A stretch of DNA of 64,000 bases from Flavobacterium sp. (GTDB lineage Bacteria; Bacteroidota; Bacteroidia; Flavobacteriales; Flavobacteriaceae). Numbering within the stretch: position 1 is the first letter of the stretch; every line of letters starts with the position of its first letter. A program made the position numbers and the translations under genes. The stretch covers positions 1,243,033-1,307,032 of the forward strand of contig NZ_JAGIAV010000004.1 in the NCBI RefSeq assembly GCF_017744675.1, in the 5' to 3' direction. Shown here one piece after another: positions 16,129 through 25,708 of this stretch. The notes under the pieces were generated by a model that saw only the letters and a program-made list of their open reading frames with translations, ran no database searches and was not told the DNA's origin.

Positions 16129-17130
16129 ATGAAAAAACTAATTCTTATCGGACTTTTTTCAGCAATGCCAATTGTTGTTTTCAATTCGTGCACCAAATCC
16201 AATTCTCAAAATTTAGCTTCAAAAGCATCTGAAGAAAAAGAAGATGAAGAAGGCTATATTACAATTGATACTTCAGAAATTCCAGACGATCAGTTTGGAG
16301 AATCGGTTCGCTACGGGAGAGAATTAATGATGAAAACCGCTTATTATATTGGTCCAAACGGAATCAATGGAAAATATTTAGGCAATAAAATGAACTGCAC
16401 CAACTGCCATCAAGACGCAGGAACAAAACCTCATGCCTTTAATTTAATGTCTTCACACGATAATTATCCACAATACCGCGGACGCGAAAACAAAGTGCTT
16501 ACACTTGCAGAAAGAGTTAATAACTGCATTATGCGTCCGCATTCTGGAAAACCGCTTCCGTTGGATAGTAAAGAAATGGTGGCGTTTTTATCTTATTTTA
16601 AATGGATTAGCAAATTTGTGCCAAAAGATGGTAATTTTAAAGGAGCTAAAAATTTAGAAATCGAATTTCCAGATGTTGCAGCGAGTCCAGAAAGAGGAAA
16701 AGTATTGTTTGCCGAAAACTGCGCAAGATGCCACGGAAATAATGGTGAAGGAGTTTATAATGCTGATAAATCAGGCTATGTCTATCCTCCTCTTTGGGGA
16801 CAATACGGCTATCAACCAGGTTCGAGCATGCACCGCGTAATCAAACAAGCGCAGTGGTTAAAAAGCAATATGCCGTATGATAAAGTACTTTTAGGAAAAC
16901 CGTACCTTACAGATAAACAAGCGCTTGATATTGCGGCTTATGTAAACGATGATTCTGTTCATACAAGGCCAAACCCAAAAACGTTTGATTATCCAGATAA
17001 AAAAGGCAAACCTATTGATTATGCACACAGTCCGTTTAACGATAATTTTTCGGAAGCGCAACACAAATATGGGCCTTACAAACCGATTATCGCTTACTGG
17101 AAAAAACAAGGATGGAAAGCAGTTTACTAA
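16129..17130 (+). CDS. TsdA-like diheme cytochrome c lipoprotein
   Basis: This is a 333-residue exported protein; a signal peptide ends at lipobox NSC (about residue 21). There are two heme-binding sites, CTNCH (residues 90-94) and CARCH (198-202). The layout around heme 1, including RYGRELMMKTAYYIG before it and LAERVNNCIMRPHSGKPLPLDSKEM after it, resembles thiosulfate dehydrogenase TsdA. Cys133 lies 39 residues after the heme-1 His, about where TsdA has its unusual Cys heme ligand. SNMPYDK after heme 2 could give a Met ligand. The likely role is periplasmic electron transfer in sulfur-compound oxidation, but the substrate is unproven. It follows the ASST-like gene by 12 bp; a sulfur-handling pair inside a glycan locus is unexpected. 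Confidence 0.75.
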   Translation: MKKLILIGLFSAMPIVVFNSCTKSNSQNLASKASEEKEDEEGYITIDTSEIPDDQFGESVRYGRELMMKTAYYIGPNGINGKYLGNKMNCTNCHQDAGTKPHAFNLMSSHDNYPQYRGRENKVLTLAERVNNCIMRPHSGKPLPLDSKEMVAFLSYFKWISKFVPKDGNFKGAKNLEIEFPDVAASPERGKVLFAENCARCHGNNGEGVYNADKSGYVYPPLWGQYGYQPGSSMHRVIKQAQWLKSNMPYDKVLLGKPYLTDKQALDIAAYVNDDSVHTRPNPKTFDYPDKKGKPIDYAHSPFNDNFSEAQHKYGPYKPIIAYWKKQGWKAVY

Positions 17131-17165
17131 ACTAAAAAATACTATTTAACCTGATTAACAATACA

Positions 17166-20100
17166 ATGAAACTAAACTTAAAAAACAGAGCGCTTTTTAG
17201 CCGAATAATGATAACATGTTTTTTCGCTATCAGTATTTCGTTAAGCGCGCAAATAAAATATTCTGACGGAAATGACAGCTGGAATCCGAACCAATTAGGA
17301 AACCATCGTGCTGTAATTGCCTTTTCTGGTTCAGGAAATGTTGCTAAAACGACAATCGAATGGCGAAGAAGAGACAACAATCCAGAACTTAAAAAAATTA
17401 TCGTTCAGGATGCCTCCGGAAAAGAAATACAAAACATCAAAACCGAAAACATCAATAGAGAAAACGGCACTATTTTCTTTGAACCTATTTCAGGAAAAGG
17501 AACCTACTACGTTTATTACATGCCTTATATCGACGAAGGAACTGCCAATTACCCAAAAGGAATTTATGCAAAACCTGAAGACAAGGCAGATGCGCAATGG
17601 CTTTCTAAAATTAAATCTAATATAAAAGACAACGGTTCGGTTACAGAAATTCAAAGTGTAAATGCTTTCAATAGCTTCTACCCTATGGAAGTAATTGCAA
17701 CTGCTGCAGAAACCAAAGATTTGATTGCGAAAAACAGCGGAAATTCTTTCTTAGTTTTTCCAGAAGACAGATTGCATTCTATCAAACTAAAATCTGATTT
17801 GCCTCAAAGATGGATTCAGAAAGGCGTTCAAAATAGTTTTGCTGATACAGCAATGAAAGGCGAATATTTAGCTTTTCAATTGGGTGTTTATGCGCTTGAA
17901 GATTTAAAAAATATTAAAGTATCGTTTACCAATTTAGTAAGCACAACAGGAGCAACAATTGAGGCAAAAGACATTGACTGTCTTAATACTGAAGGTACAA
18001 AATATGACGGTACTCCTTTCAGTAATACCGTTTCAGTTTCAAAAGGAGGAATTCAAGCAATGTGGTGTGGAATTGACGTTCCGCAAACTGCAGCAGCGGG
18101 AACTTATGCAGGAAAAGCAACAGTTACCGCTGATGGAAAATCAAAAGAAATTACACTGCAGATAACCGTTTCTAACGAAGTAACCAAAAACGGCGGAATT
18201 GATTCTCCCGAAAAAATGACACGCCTAAAATGGTTAAATTCCACTTTAGCACAAGAAAATACAGTTATTGCGCCTTATGCTCCATTAGCAGTAAACAATT
18301 CTGAAATTTCTTTATTAGGAAGAAAACTGATTGTAGCTCCAAACGGATTTCCTGCTCAAATCCAAACGTATTTTACTCCAGAAATGACTTCGGTATCAAC
18401 AAAAGCTAATGATATTTTAAGTTCTCCAATCGATTTTCATTTTGTGGATGCTTCAGGAAAAGAAGTGCAATGGAAAAACAACGGCGTAAAATTCACTAAA
18501 AAAGAAGCCGGAACTGTGACTTGGGAAAGTACCTCAACTTCAAAATCGGTTCAAATGGAGGTTAACGCTTCTGTTGAATTTGATGGTTTTGTTCATTATA
18601 CCGTAAAAGTTACTGCTCTTGAGGATGTTTCTTTTAATGATATCAATTTCCAAATGCCAATGCAGCCGGCCTCTGCAAAATACATGATGGGATTAGGTCA
18701 AAAAGGTGGCGATCGTCCTGCAACTTTCGACTGGAAATGGGATGTAGCACATAAAAACCAAGACGGCGCTTGGATCGGTGCTGTAAATTCTGGATTGCAA
18801 TTTTCTTTAAGAGACGAAAAATATAGCCGCCCTTTAAATACTAATTTCTATTTACAAAAACCTTTATTACTGCCAACTTCATGGGGTAACGAAAATAAGG
18901 GCGGTATTACTATAACGCCAAACCAAAAATCAGTGGTTGTAAATGCGTATAGCGGTGCTAGAACAATGAAAAAAGGCGATGTTTTGTACTATAACTTCAA
19001 CTTGTTAATCACGCCGTTCCACACAATCAATACCGATTTTCAATGGGATACCAAGTTTTATCACAAATACAGTCCAATCGATTCTATTGCCAAAACTGGT
19101 GCAACGGTAATCAATATTCACCATGCAAATGCAATCAATCCTTATATCAATTATCCTTTTATTGAATTTAAAAAGATGAAAACCTATATCGATGAAGCGC
19201 ATGAAAAAGGTTTAAAAGTAAAAATCTACAATACGGTTAGAGAGGTTTCAAACAAAGCGTACGAAACTTTCGCTTTAAGAAGTTTGGGTCACGAAATTTA
19301 TTCTCCAGGAAAAGGAGGCGGATTCTCTTGGTTGCAAGAACATGTTGGCGACGATTATATCGCAGCTTGGTTTGTGCCTGAAATCAAAGATGCGGCAATC
19401 GTAAATAGCGGAATGAACCGTTGGCACAATTACTATGTAGAAGGAATGAACTGGCTAACGCAAAATGTTGGTATTGACGGAATCTATTTAGATGACGTTG
19501 CTTTCGACAGAATCACGATGAAACGTATCAAGCGAGTGCTTACAAAAGACGGTCACCCTGGAATTATCGATTTGCACAGTGCAAACCAATACAACAAAAG
19601 CGACGGATTTAACAATAGCGCCAATTTGTACATGGAGCATTTTCCATACATCAATAAATTATGGTTTGGTGAATATTTTGATTATGAGAAAAATCAGCCT
19701 GACTTTTTCTTGACAGAAGTAAGCGGAATTCCGTTTGGACTAATGGGAGAAATGCTTCAAGATGGCGGAAATCCGTGGAGAGGAATGGTTTACGGAATGA
19801 CAAACAGATTGCCTTGGAGCGACGGTGCAGACCCAAGACAAATCTGGAAATTATGGGATTCGTTTGGAATCAAAGGTTCTGAAATGATTGGATATTGGAG
19901 CGCAAACTGTCCTGTAAAAACAAACAACGACAAAGTTTTGGCAACGGTTTACAAAAAGAACGGAACGGCTTTAATTTCGATTGCAAGCTGGGCAGATACA
20001 GATACAAAAGTAAAACTGACTATTGACTGGAAAAAATTAGGAATCAATCCTTCAAAAGCTACAATTACAGCTCCAGAAGTGCTTAATTTCCAACCTGCAC

Positions 20101-20168
20101 AGACTTTTACCGCAAATGATGAAATTCCAGTTTCTAAAGGAAAAGGCTGGTTGTTGATTGTGAAGTAA
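17166..20168 (+). CDS. Large exported glycoside-hydrolase-like protein (DUF6067-type)
   Basis: This is a 1000-residue protein with a Sec signal peptide (MKLNLKNRALFSRIMITCFF, cleavage near LSAQ). Several beta-sandwich regions come first; the segment ERK-like GEYLAFQLGVYALEDLKNIK recalls the N-terminal region of GH123-type proteins. The middle carries DGAWIGAVNSGLQFSLRDEKY. A TIM-barrel-like region (about 630-900) contains FKKMKTYIDEAHEKGLKVKIYN and GIDGIYLDDVAFDR (about 768-781), where the Asp pair is a good candidate for a catalytic acid. A small beta domain ends the protein. It is probably a periplasmic glycosidase acting on the imported glycan. It resembles proteins labelled DUF6067/glycoside hydrolase domain; I do not know a tested activity. 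Confidence 0.72.
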   Translation: MKLNLKNRALFSRIMITCFFAISISLSAQIKYSDGNDSWNPNQLGNHRAVIAFSGSGNVAKTTIEWRRRDNNPELKKIIVQDASGKEIQNIKTENINRENGTIFFEPISGKGTYYVYYMPYIDEGTANYPKGIYAKPEDKADAQWLSKIKSNIKDNGSVTEIQSVNAFNSFYPMEVIATAAETKDLIAKNSGNSFLVFPEDRLHSIKLKSDLPQRWIQKGVQNSFADTAMKGEYLAFQLGVYALEDLKNIKVSFTNLVSTTGATIEAKDIDCLNTEGTKYDGTPFSNTVSVSKGGIQAMWCGIDVPQTAAAGTYAGKATVTADGKSKEITLQITVSNEVTKNGGIDSPEKMTRLKWLNSTLAQENTVIAPYAPLAVNNSEISLLGRKLIVAPNGFPAQIQTYFTPEMTSVSTKANDILSSPIDFHFVDASGKEVQWKNNGVKFTKKEAGTVTWESTSTSKSVQMEVNASVEFDGFVHYTVKVTALEDVSFNDINFQMPMQPASAKYMMGLGQKGGDRPATFDWKWDVAHKNQDGAWIGAVNSGLQFSLRDEKYSRPLNTNFYLQKPLLLPTSWGNENKGGITITPNQKSVVVNAYSGARTMKKGDVLYYNFNLLITPFHTINTDFQWDTKFYHKYSPIDSIAKTGATVINIHHANAINPYINYPFIEFKKMKTYIDEAHEKGLKVKIYNTVREVSNKAYETFALRSLGHEIYSPGKGGGFSWLQEHVGDDYIAAWFVPEIKDAAIVNSGMNRWHNYYVEGMNWLTQNVGIDGIYLDDVAFDRITMKRIKRVLTKDGHPGIIDLHSANQYNKSDGFNNSANLYMEHFPYINKLWFGEYFDYEKNQPDFFLTEVSGIPFGLMGEMLQDGGNPWRGMVYGMTNRLPWSDGADPRQIWKLWDSFGIKGSEMIGYWSANCPVKTNNDKVLATVYKKNGTALISIASWADTDTKVKLTIDWKKLGINPSKATITAPEVLNFQPAQTFTANDEIPVSKGKGWLLIVK

Positions 20169-20190
20169 TTAAAAAAATAACCATTCTGTT

Positions 20191-20279
20191 TGTCATTGCG
20201 AGGAACGAAGCAACCACATTTGCTAAATCAAACTTTGCGTCTTATTGTTAGTGAGATTGCTTCGTTCCTCGCAATGACA
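20191..20279. repeat. Palindromic repeat, GCGAGGAACGAAGC family, copy 1
   Basis: Two 25-bp arms, starting TGTCATTGCGAGGAACGAAG at 20191-20215 and mirrored at 20255-20279, pair with a single mismatch around 39 bp. A second copy with the same arms lies at 48632-48724. It sits inside the catabolic operon between the glycosidase-like and DUF5107 genes, where it could act as an mRNA-stabilising or processing hairpin. Confidence 0.8.
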
Positions 20280-20318
20280 AAAAACGCAAAAAAATAACTA
20301 CAAAAAACAGCTTCTCCA

Positions 20319-23300
20319 ATGAAACTTAAACCTTTCTTATCGATTCTACTCCTTGGAAGCCTCTTTGTCACCGCACAAAACAAACCAACCGTAAAAGAAT
20401 ACAAAAAAGTATTTACCACCTATCCGTTTTCAGATCCTGATCCGATTCCGAAACCTGACACAAAGTTTTATCCGTATTTCCGTTTTGATGGTTTTACAGA
20501 CAAACCAGTTCAAAAAGAATGGAAAGTAATTGAAATCGAAAATGATTATATCAAACTGATGATTTTGCCAGAAATTGGCGGAAAAGTTTGGTCAGCTATC
20601 GAAAAATCAACAGGAAAAGACATCGTTTACAATAATCACGTTGTCAAATTTAGAGATATTGCCATGCGCGGACCATGGACAAGTGGCGGTGTTGAAGGCA
20701 ATTATGGAATCATCGGACACACCCCAAACTGTGCCACTCCTGTAGATTATAAAATCATAAACCGTGAAGACGGAAGTATTAGTTGCGTTATTGGAGTTTT
20801 GGATTTATTAACGAGAACATCTTGGAAATTAGACATCAATTTGCCAAAAGACAAAGCCTATTTTACTACAAATTCGTTTTGGTCTAACACAACCGAATTT
20901 GAACAGCCTTATTATACTTGGATGAATACGGGAATAAAAGCAGGTGAAAATCTGCAATTTATTTATCCCGGACAAACTTACATTGGCCATAACGGAGAAT
21001 ACAATTCGTGGCCGATTGATAAAGAAAATGGCAAAGATTTATCTTTCTACAAAAACAACAATTTTGGTGGTTACAAATCGTATCACGTTTTCGGAAAATA
21101 CGATGATTTCTTTGGAGGATATTACCATGATGAAGATTTCGGAATGGGAAGATACGGCAATCACGATGATAAACCAGGTAAAAAAATCTGGATTTGGGGA
21201 TTGTCTCACCAAGGCATGATTTGGGAAAAATTATTAACCGACACTGATGGACAATATGTAGAAGTGCAAAGTGGAAGATTATTCAATCAGGCGAGCGAAG
21301 GCAGTAATCTTACGCCTTTCAAACAACGTTCGTTTGCACCATATCAGACCGACACTTGGACAGAATACTGGTTTCCTGTAAAACAAACCAAAGGTTTTGT
21401 AAAAGCCAATAATTACGGTTCAGTCAACATTAAAAACGAAAACGGCTGGCTGAAAATCTATTTTTCTCCGCTTCAAAAATTGAACGAAAAAATTGAAGTT
21501 TTTGAAAACGACAAAAAAGTATACTCTAAAGATATTGCATTAAATACGATGCAAACTTTCAAAGATTCGATTCAAGTAAAAGTCGATTCAAATAAATTAA
21601 AATTTGTTTTGGGCGGAAATAAACTCGTTTGGAATTCTGCTCCAGAAGACGGAAACATCAATCGTCCTGTAGAAATTCCAAAAGATTTCGATCATAATTC
21701 GATATACGGATTGTATTTGCAGGGGAAAAATTACATCAGTTTTAAAGATTATGTACTTTCCGAACAAAAACTAAATGCCTGTTTAAAATTAGATGCTAAC
21801 TACGCTCCTGCTCTTTCCGCATTGGCTTCTTTACAAATTAGAAAATTAGATTACAAAGGCGCTGTAATTTCAGCAAGCAAAGCTTTGGCGATTGACACTT
21901 ACGATCCTGCTGCCAATTATTTTTACGCTTTAGCGAACTTTCATTTAGGAAATAACACCGATGCAAAAGACGGTTTTGATATCGCCACTGCAAGTGTTGA
22001 ATTTAGAAGTCCAGCTTATACCGCATTAAGTAAAATTTATTTAGCAGAAAATGATTGGCCAAAAGCTGTTGAATATGCTGAAAAAAGTTTGGTAAACAAC
22101 CAATACAATACGGAAAGTTTACAGGTATTAGCGGTTTTATATCGTCTTCAAAACAACTCTGAAAAAGCAAATTCGGTTTTAAAAACACTTACAGCTCTTG
22201 ATCCACTGAATCATTTTGCTGATTTTGAAAAATATCTTTGGAGCAATTCAAACGATTCGAAAAATGAGTTTATTGCTGCAATTCGAAACGAAATGCCAGA
22301 ACAGACTTTTCTGGAACTAGGAATTTGGTACAGTAATATCAGCCGAAAAGAAGAGGCTTTAAAAGTATTCTCCATCGCTGAACCAAGTGCAGAAATCATT
22401 TATTGGAAAGCTTTCTTAGAAAACAAATCGGTTGATGTAAGTAAAATTAAACCCGGAACAAGTTTTCCTTTTAGAAATGAAACGGCTGAAATCCTAAAAT
22501 CATTAATTAAAACAAACGATCAATACCAATTAAAATATCATTTAGGTTTGATTGAATGGAATCGAAATGCTATTTCGGAAGCAAAAGAATTGTTCTTGCA
22601 ATGTGGCACAAAACCAAATGATCCTGCTTTTTATGGAGCCAAAGCTTCATTATTTAAAGATGATGCTGCAATCGTATTGGCAAGTTTGCAGCAAGCTATT
22701 AAATTGGATCCGCAAGGCTGGAGATACCATAAAATGTTAGCAGAATATTACATCGTTCAAAAACAATTTGACAAAGCACTTGCAACAGCCGAATCTTTCT
22801 ATAAAAAACATCCAGACAATTATTTGATTGGAATGCTTTACGCTAAAACTTTATTGCTGAACAAAAAATATCGTGAAGCAGATGTCTTTTTAAGCAAACT
22901 GCAGATTCTTCCTTTTGAAGGAGCAACTGCAGGACGACAATTGTATCACGAAGCGAAATTGATGCAAGCTTTGGCTGAAATGAAAAACAAGCAGTATAAA
23001 AAAGCTTTACAGCTTATTGCCGATGCCAAACTGTTTCCAGAGAATTTAGGAGTTGGAAAACCTTATGATGAAAATATCGACGAAAGATTAGAAAACTGGT
23101 TAGATTATCAATGTTACTCTAGTCTTGGAAACAAAGAAATGGCTTCTAAATCTTTAGATAAAATCGTGGCTTTTCATCCAGTAGTTGATAATACGGTGAT
23201 GAACTTTTTACCGGCAAATCAATTGGTTTCGGCTTGGGCGATTGAAAAAACGGCTACTTCTCAAGAAGCTGAAAAATGGTTAAAAAATCAAGCTGATTTA

Positions 23301-23414
23301 TATCCTACAAACAAAATAATTCAGTGGAGTTTATTGGCTTACACCAAAAAACAATCGAATATTTTAAGCGAAGACGAAAAAGATGGTGAAGTTAGAATTA
23401 TCGAAAAACTGTAA
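20319..23414 (+). CDS. DUF5107 domain and TPR repeat exported protein
   Basis: This is a 1031-residue protein with a Sec signal peptide (MKLKPFLSILLLGSLFVTAQ). Residues about 30-340 match the DUF5107 type, an all-beta region resembling galactose-mutarotase-like carbohydrate domains. Visible motifs are NDYIKLMILPEIGGKVWSAI, RGPWTSGGVEGNYGIIGHTP and PYYTWMNTG. Residues about 465-1000 are a chain of TPR-like helix pairs, for example YAPALSALASLQIRKLDYKGA and LKLDPQGWRYHKML-like segments. Related DUF5107-TPR proteins are common in Bacteroidota sugar loci, but I know of no proven activity. It may be a glycan-active enzyme with a protein-interaction tail. The length is typical for the group and no frameshift is seen. 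Confidence 0.75.
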   Translation: MKLKPFLSILLLGSLFVTAQNKPTVKEYKKVFTTYPFSDPDPIPKPDTKFYPYFRFDGFTDKPVQKEWKVIEIENDYIKLMILPEIGGKVWSAIEKSTGKDIVYNNHVVKFRDIAMRGPWTSGGVEGNYGIIGHTPNCATPVDYKIINREDGSISCVIGVLDLLTRTSWKLDINLPKDKAYFTTNSFWSNTTEFEQPYYTWMNTGIKAGENLQFIYPGQTYIGHNGEYNSWPIDKENGKDLSFYKNNNFGGYKSYHVFGKYDDFFGGYYHDEDFGMGRYGNHDDKPGKKIWIWGLSHQGMIWEKLLTDTDGQYVEVQSGRLFNQASEGSNLTPFKQRSFAPYQTDTWTEYWFPVKQTKGFVKANNYGSVNIKNENGWLKIYFSPLQKLNEKIEVFENDKKVYSKDIALNTMQTFKDSIQVKVDSNKLKFVLGGNKLVWNSAPEDGNINRPVEIPKDFDHNSIYGLYLQGKNYISFKDYVLSEQKLNACLKLDANYAPALSALASLQIRKLDYKGAVISASKALAIDTYDPAANYFYALANFHLGNNTDAKDGFDIATASVEFRSPAYTALSKIYLAENDWPKAVEYAEKSLVNNQYNTESLQVLAVLYRLQNNSEKANSVLKTLTALDPLNHFADFEKYLWSNSNDSKNEFIAAIRNEMPEQTFLELGIWYSNISRKEEALKVFSIAEPSAEIIYWKAFLENKSVDVSKIKPGTSFPFRNETAEILKSLIKTNDQYQLKYHLGLIEWNRNAISEAKELFLQCGTKPNDPAFYGAKASLFKDDAAIVLASLQQAIKLDPQGWRYHKMLAEYYIVQKQFDKALATAESFYKKHPDNYLIGMLYAKTLLLNKKYREADVFLSKLQILPFEGATAGRQLYHEAKLMQALAEMKNKQYKKALQLIADAKLFPENLGVGKPYDENIDERLENWLDYQCYSSLGNKEMASKSLDKIVAFHPVVDNTVMNFLPANQLVSAWAIEKTATSQEAEKWLKNQADLYPTNKIIQWSLLAYTKKQSNILSEDEKDGEVRIIEKL

Positions 23415-23436
23415 AGAACTTTCTAAAACAATAAAA

Positions 23437-25611
23437 ATGAAAAAGCATTTTTTAAAATATACTTTTTTGGGTCTTGTCCTTTTAGCAGCTCCAAAAATAG
23501 AAGCACAAAATAAAGCAGATGAATTATCGATTTATCGCGCTACTCCTACGAAAACACATGATTTAATTCATACCAAATTAGAAGTTTCTTTTGATTACGG
23601 AAAGCGTTACTTGTACGGAAAAGAATGGATTACATTGAAACCGCATTTTTACGAAAGCGATTCGCTTAAGCTTGATGCAAAAGGAATGGAGTTTAAAGAA
23701 ATTAGTATTATTGACGGTAAAAAAAGTATTCCGTTACAATACAAATACGATAATGAAGAACTTTCTATTGTATTAAACAGAAAATACAAAAACACTGAAA
23801 AGTATATAATCTTCATTAATTATACCGCAAAACCAGAAGAGCTAAAAAGTAAAGCAGGAGAATCGATCGTTGATTCTAAAGGTTTATATTTTATAAATCC
23901 TGATGGAAAAGCAGATAAGCCAACTCAAATCTGGACACAAGGCGAAACAGAAGCTTCTTCTTGCTGGTTTCCAACAATCGACAAGCCCAATCAGAAAACA
24001 ACTTCTGAAATTGCCATGACAGTCGAAGCCAAATACACGACTTTATCAAACGGAAAATTAGCTTCTCAAAAAGTAAACAAAGACGGAACAAGAACGGATA
24101 TTTGGAAAATGGAACAGCCAAATGCACCTTACCTATTTATGATGGCGGTTGGCGATTTTAAAATTTATAAAGATTCTTATAACGGAAAAGAAGTCAGCTA
24201 TTATCTAGAGCCAAAATATGCGCCTTACGCTAAACAGATTTTTGGAAAAACGCCTGATATGATGAATTTCTACAGCAAAATGTTAGGTGTAGAATATCCG
24301 TGGGTAAAATATTCGCAAATTGTGGTTACGGATTATTTTGGGGGCGCAATGGAAAATACTTCTGCAACAGTTCACGGTGCCTATGTGCAAAAAACAGCCA
24401 GAGAATTATTAGATGATAATCAGGAAAGCACTGTCGCACATGAGCTTTTTCATCAGTGGTTTGGAGATTTGGCAACCGCTGAATCTTGGTCAAATTTAAC
24501 GATGAACGAATCTTTTGCCACTTTTGGAGAAGTTTTATGGCATGGTCACGACGCTGGACAAGATGGAGAAGATAGATCGCGTTATGAAAAACTTCAAAAC
24601 TATCTTCGTTCTCAAAAAAATGGAAACAGCGAAATTTTAGCTCGTTTTCATTACAAAAAAGCAGATGATATGTTTGATAACATCAGCTATTCAAAAGGTT
24701 CGATTATTCTATATGCGCTTAAAAATCAAATGGGCGACGAAGCCTTTTTTAAATCTTTAAACCAATATTTAACAACAAATGCCTACAAATCTGGCGAACC
24801 TCATCAGTTGCGTTTAGCAATGGAAGACGTTACAGGAAAAGACTGGTTGCCTTACTTTGATCAATGGTATTTTAAAGCGGGAAGTCCGATTCTGGATGTG
24901 TCTTACAAATACGATAATGGAAAAATTATCATTACAATAAGTCAGTCTCAGGATAGCGCGGTACAAACTTTCACATTGCCTTTAAAAGTTGATTTTTACG
25001 TAAACGGAACTAAAATAAGAAAGGATATTTTAATTAATAAAAGAGAACAAACCTTCAGTTTTGACCTTCCTTCAAAACCTGAATTTATCGATTTAGATCC
25101 TGATAAAATTCTAGTTGGCGAAATTAAAGTAGATAAAAAAACAGCTGCTGATTATTGGTATCAATACAAAAACATTCCTTGTTATTATAATCGAATTGAA
25201 GCTATAAAATATGCCTCAAAAGAAAAAAGCAACGAAGGGCAATCTATTCTTTTGGCTGGCTTAAAAGATCCGCAAGAAGATTTAAGAGTTTTGAGCATTA
25301 AAGCAATTGATTTGTATGACAATTCAACTAAGGATCAAGTTTTAAAAACACTTCTTGATATTGCTAAAAATGATACAAAAACAATTGCCAGAGCAAATGC
25401 TATTGTAAAATTAGCTTCTACAGGCGATACTTCCTATAAAACTTTAATGGAAGAAAGCACAAAAGAACAATCGTACAATGTAATTGCTGCAGGAATTGCA
25501 GGATTAAACAAATACGCTCCTGCTGAAGGTGAAAAAGCATTAACATCATTAGACGACGATACTAAAAAACATGTAACGCCATTAATGAAAAGATTTAGTA
25601 GTCAAAAATAA
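23437..25611 (+). CDS. M1-family exported metallopeptidase (aminopeptidase N-like)
   Basis: This is a 724-residue zinc peptidase with a signal peptide (MKKHFLKYTFLGLVLLAAPKI, cleavage near EAQ). It has the exopeptidase motif GGAMENTSA (about residue 300) and the zinc site HELFHQWFGD (about 335) followed by MNESFATF with the third ligand Glu. The C-terminal 120 residues are HEAT-like helices (LLAGLKDPQEDLRVLSIKAI). It should trim peptides from the N-terminus in the periplasm. The frame is open for 18 codons upstream into the previous gene, but the ATG at 23437 begins the signal peptide and follows that gene's stop by 22 bp. A peptidase in this locus suggests a glycoprotein or glycopeptide target. 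Confidence 0.92.
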   Translation: MKKHFLKYTFLGLVLLAAPKIEAQNKADELSIYRATPTKTHDLIHTKLEVSFDYGKRYLYGKEWITLKPHFYESDSLKLDAKGMEFKEISIIDGKKSIPLQYKYDNEELSIVLNRKYKNTEKYIIFINYTAKPEELKSKAGESIVDSKGLYFINPDGKADKPTQIWTQGETEASSCWFPTIDKPNQKTTSEIAMTVEAKYTTLSNGKLASQKVNKDGTRTDIWKMEQPNAPYLFMMAVGDFKIYKDSYNGKEVSYYLEPKYAPYAKQIFGKTPDMMNFYSKMLGVEYPWVKYSQIVVTDYFGGAMENTSATVHGAYVQKTARELLDDNQESTVAHELFHQWFGDLATAESWSNLTMNESFATFGEVLWHGHDAGQDGEDRSRYEKLQNYLRSQKNGNSEILARFHYKKADDMFDNISYSKGSIILYALKNQMGDEAFFKSLNQYLTTNAYKSGEPHQLRLAMEDVTGKDWLPYFDQWYFKAGSPILDVSYKYDNGKIIITISQSQDSAVQTFTLPLKVDFYVNGTKIRKDILINKREQTFSFDLPSKPEFIDLDPDKILVGEIKVDKKTAADYWYQYKNIPCYYNRIEAIKYASKEKSNEGQSILLAGLKDPQEDLRVLSIKAIDLYDNSTKDQVLKTLLDIAKNDTKTIARANAIVKLASTGDTSYKTLMEESTKEQSYNVIAAGIAGLNKYAPAEGEKALTSLDDDTKKHVTPLMKRFSSQK

Positions 25612-25643
25612 TTAAAAAATCCTTGGATTGTTTTGTTTTTGAA

Positions 25644-25679
25644 AACCTCTCTAATCTGGTTCATTAGAGAGGTTATTTT
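25644..25679 (+). terminator. Hairpin terminator after the M1 peptidase gene
   Basis: AACCTCTCTAAT (25644-25655) pairs perfectly with ATTAGAGAGGTT (25663-25674), followed by ATTTTT. It is 33 bp after the peptidase stop and 30 bp before the GH109-type gene start, so that gene may depend on read-through. Confidence 0.75.
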
Positions 25680-25708
25680 TAGAATAAATTACCACTAACC
25701 TATTACTT

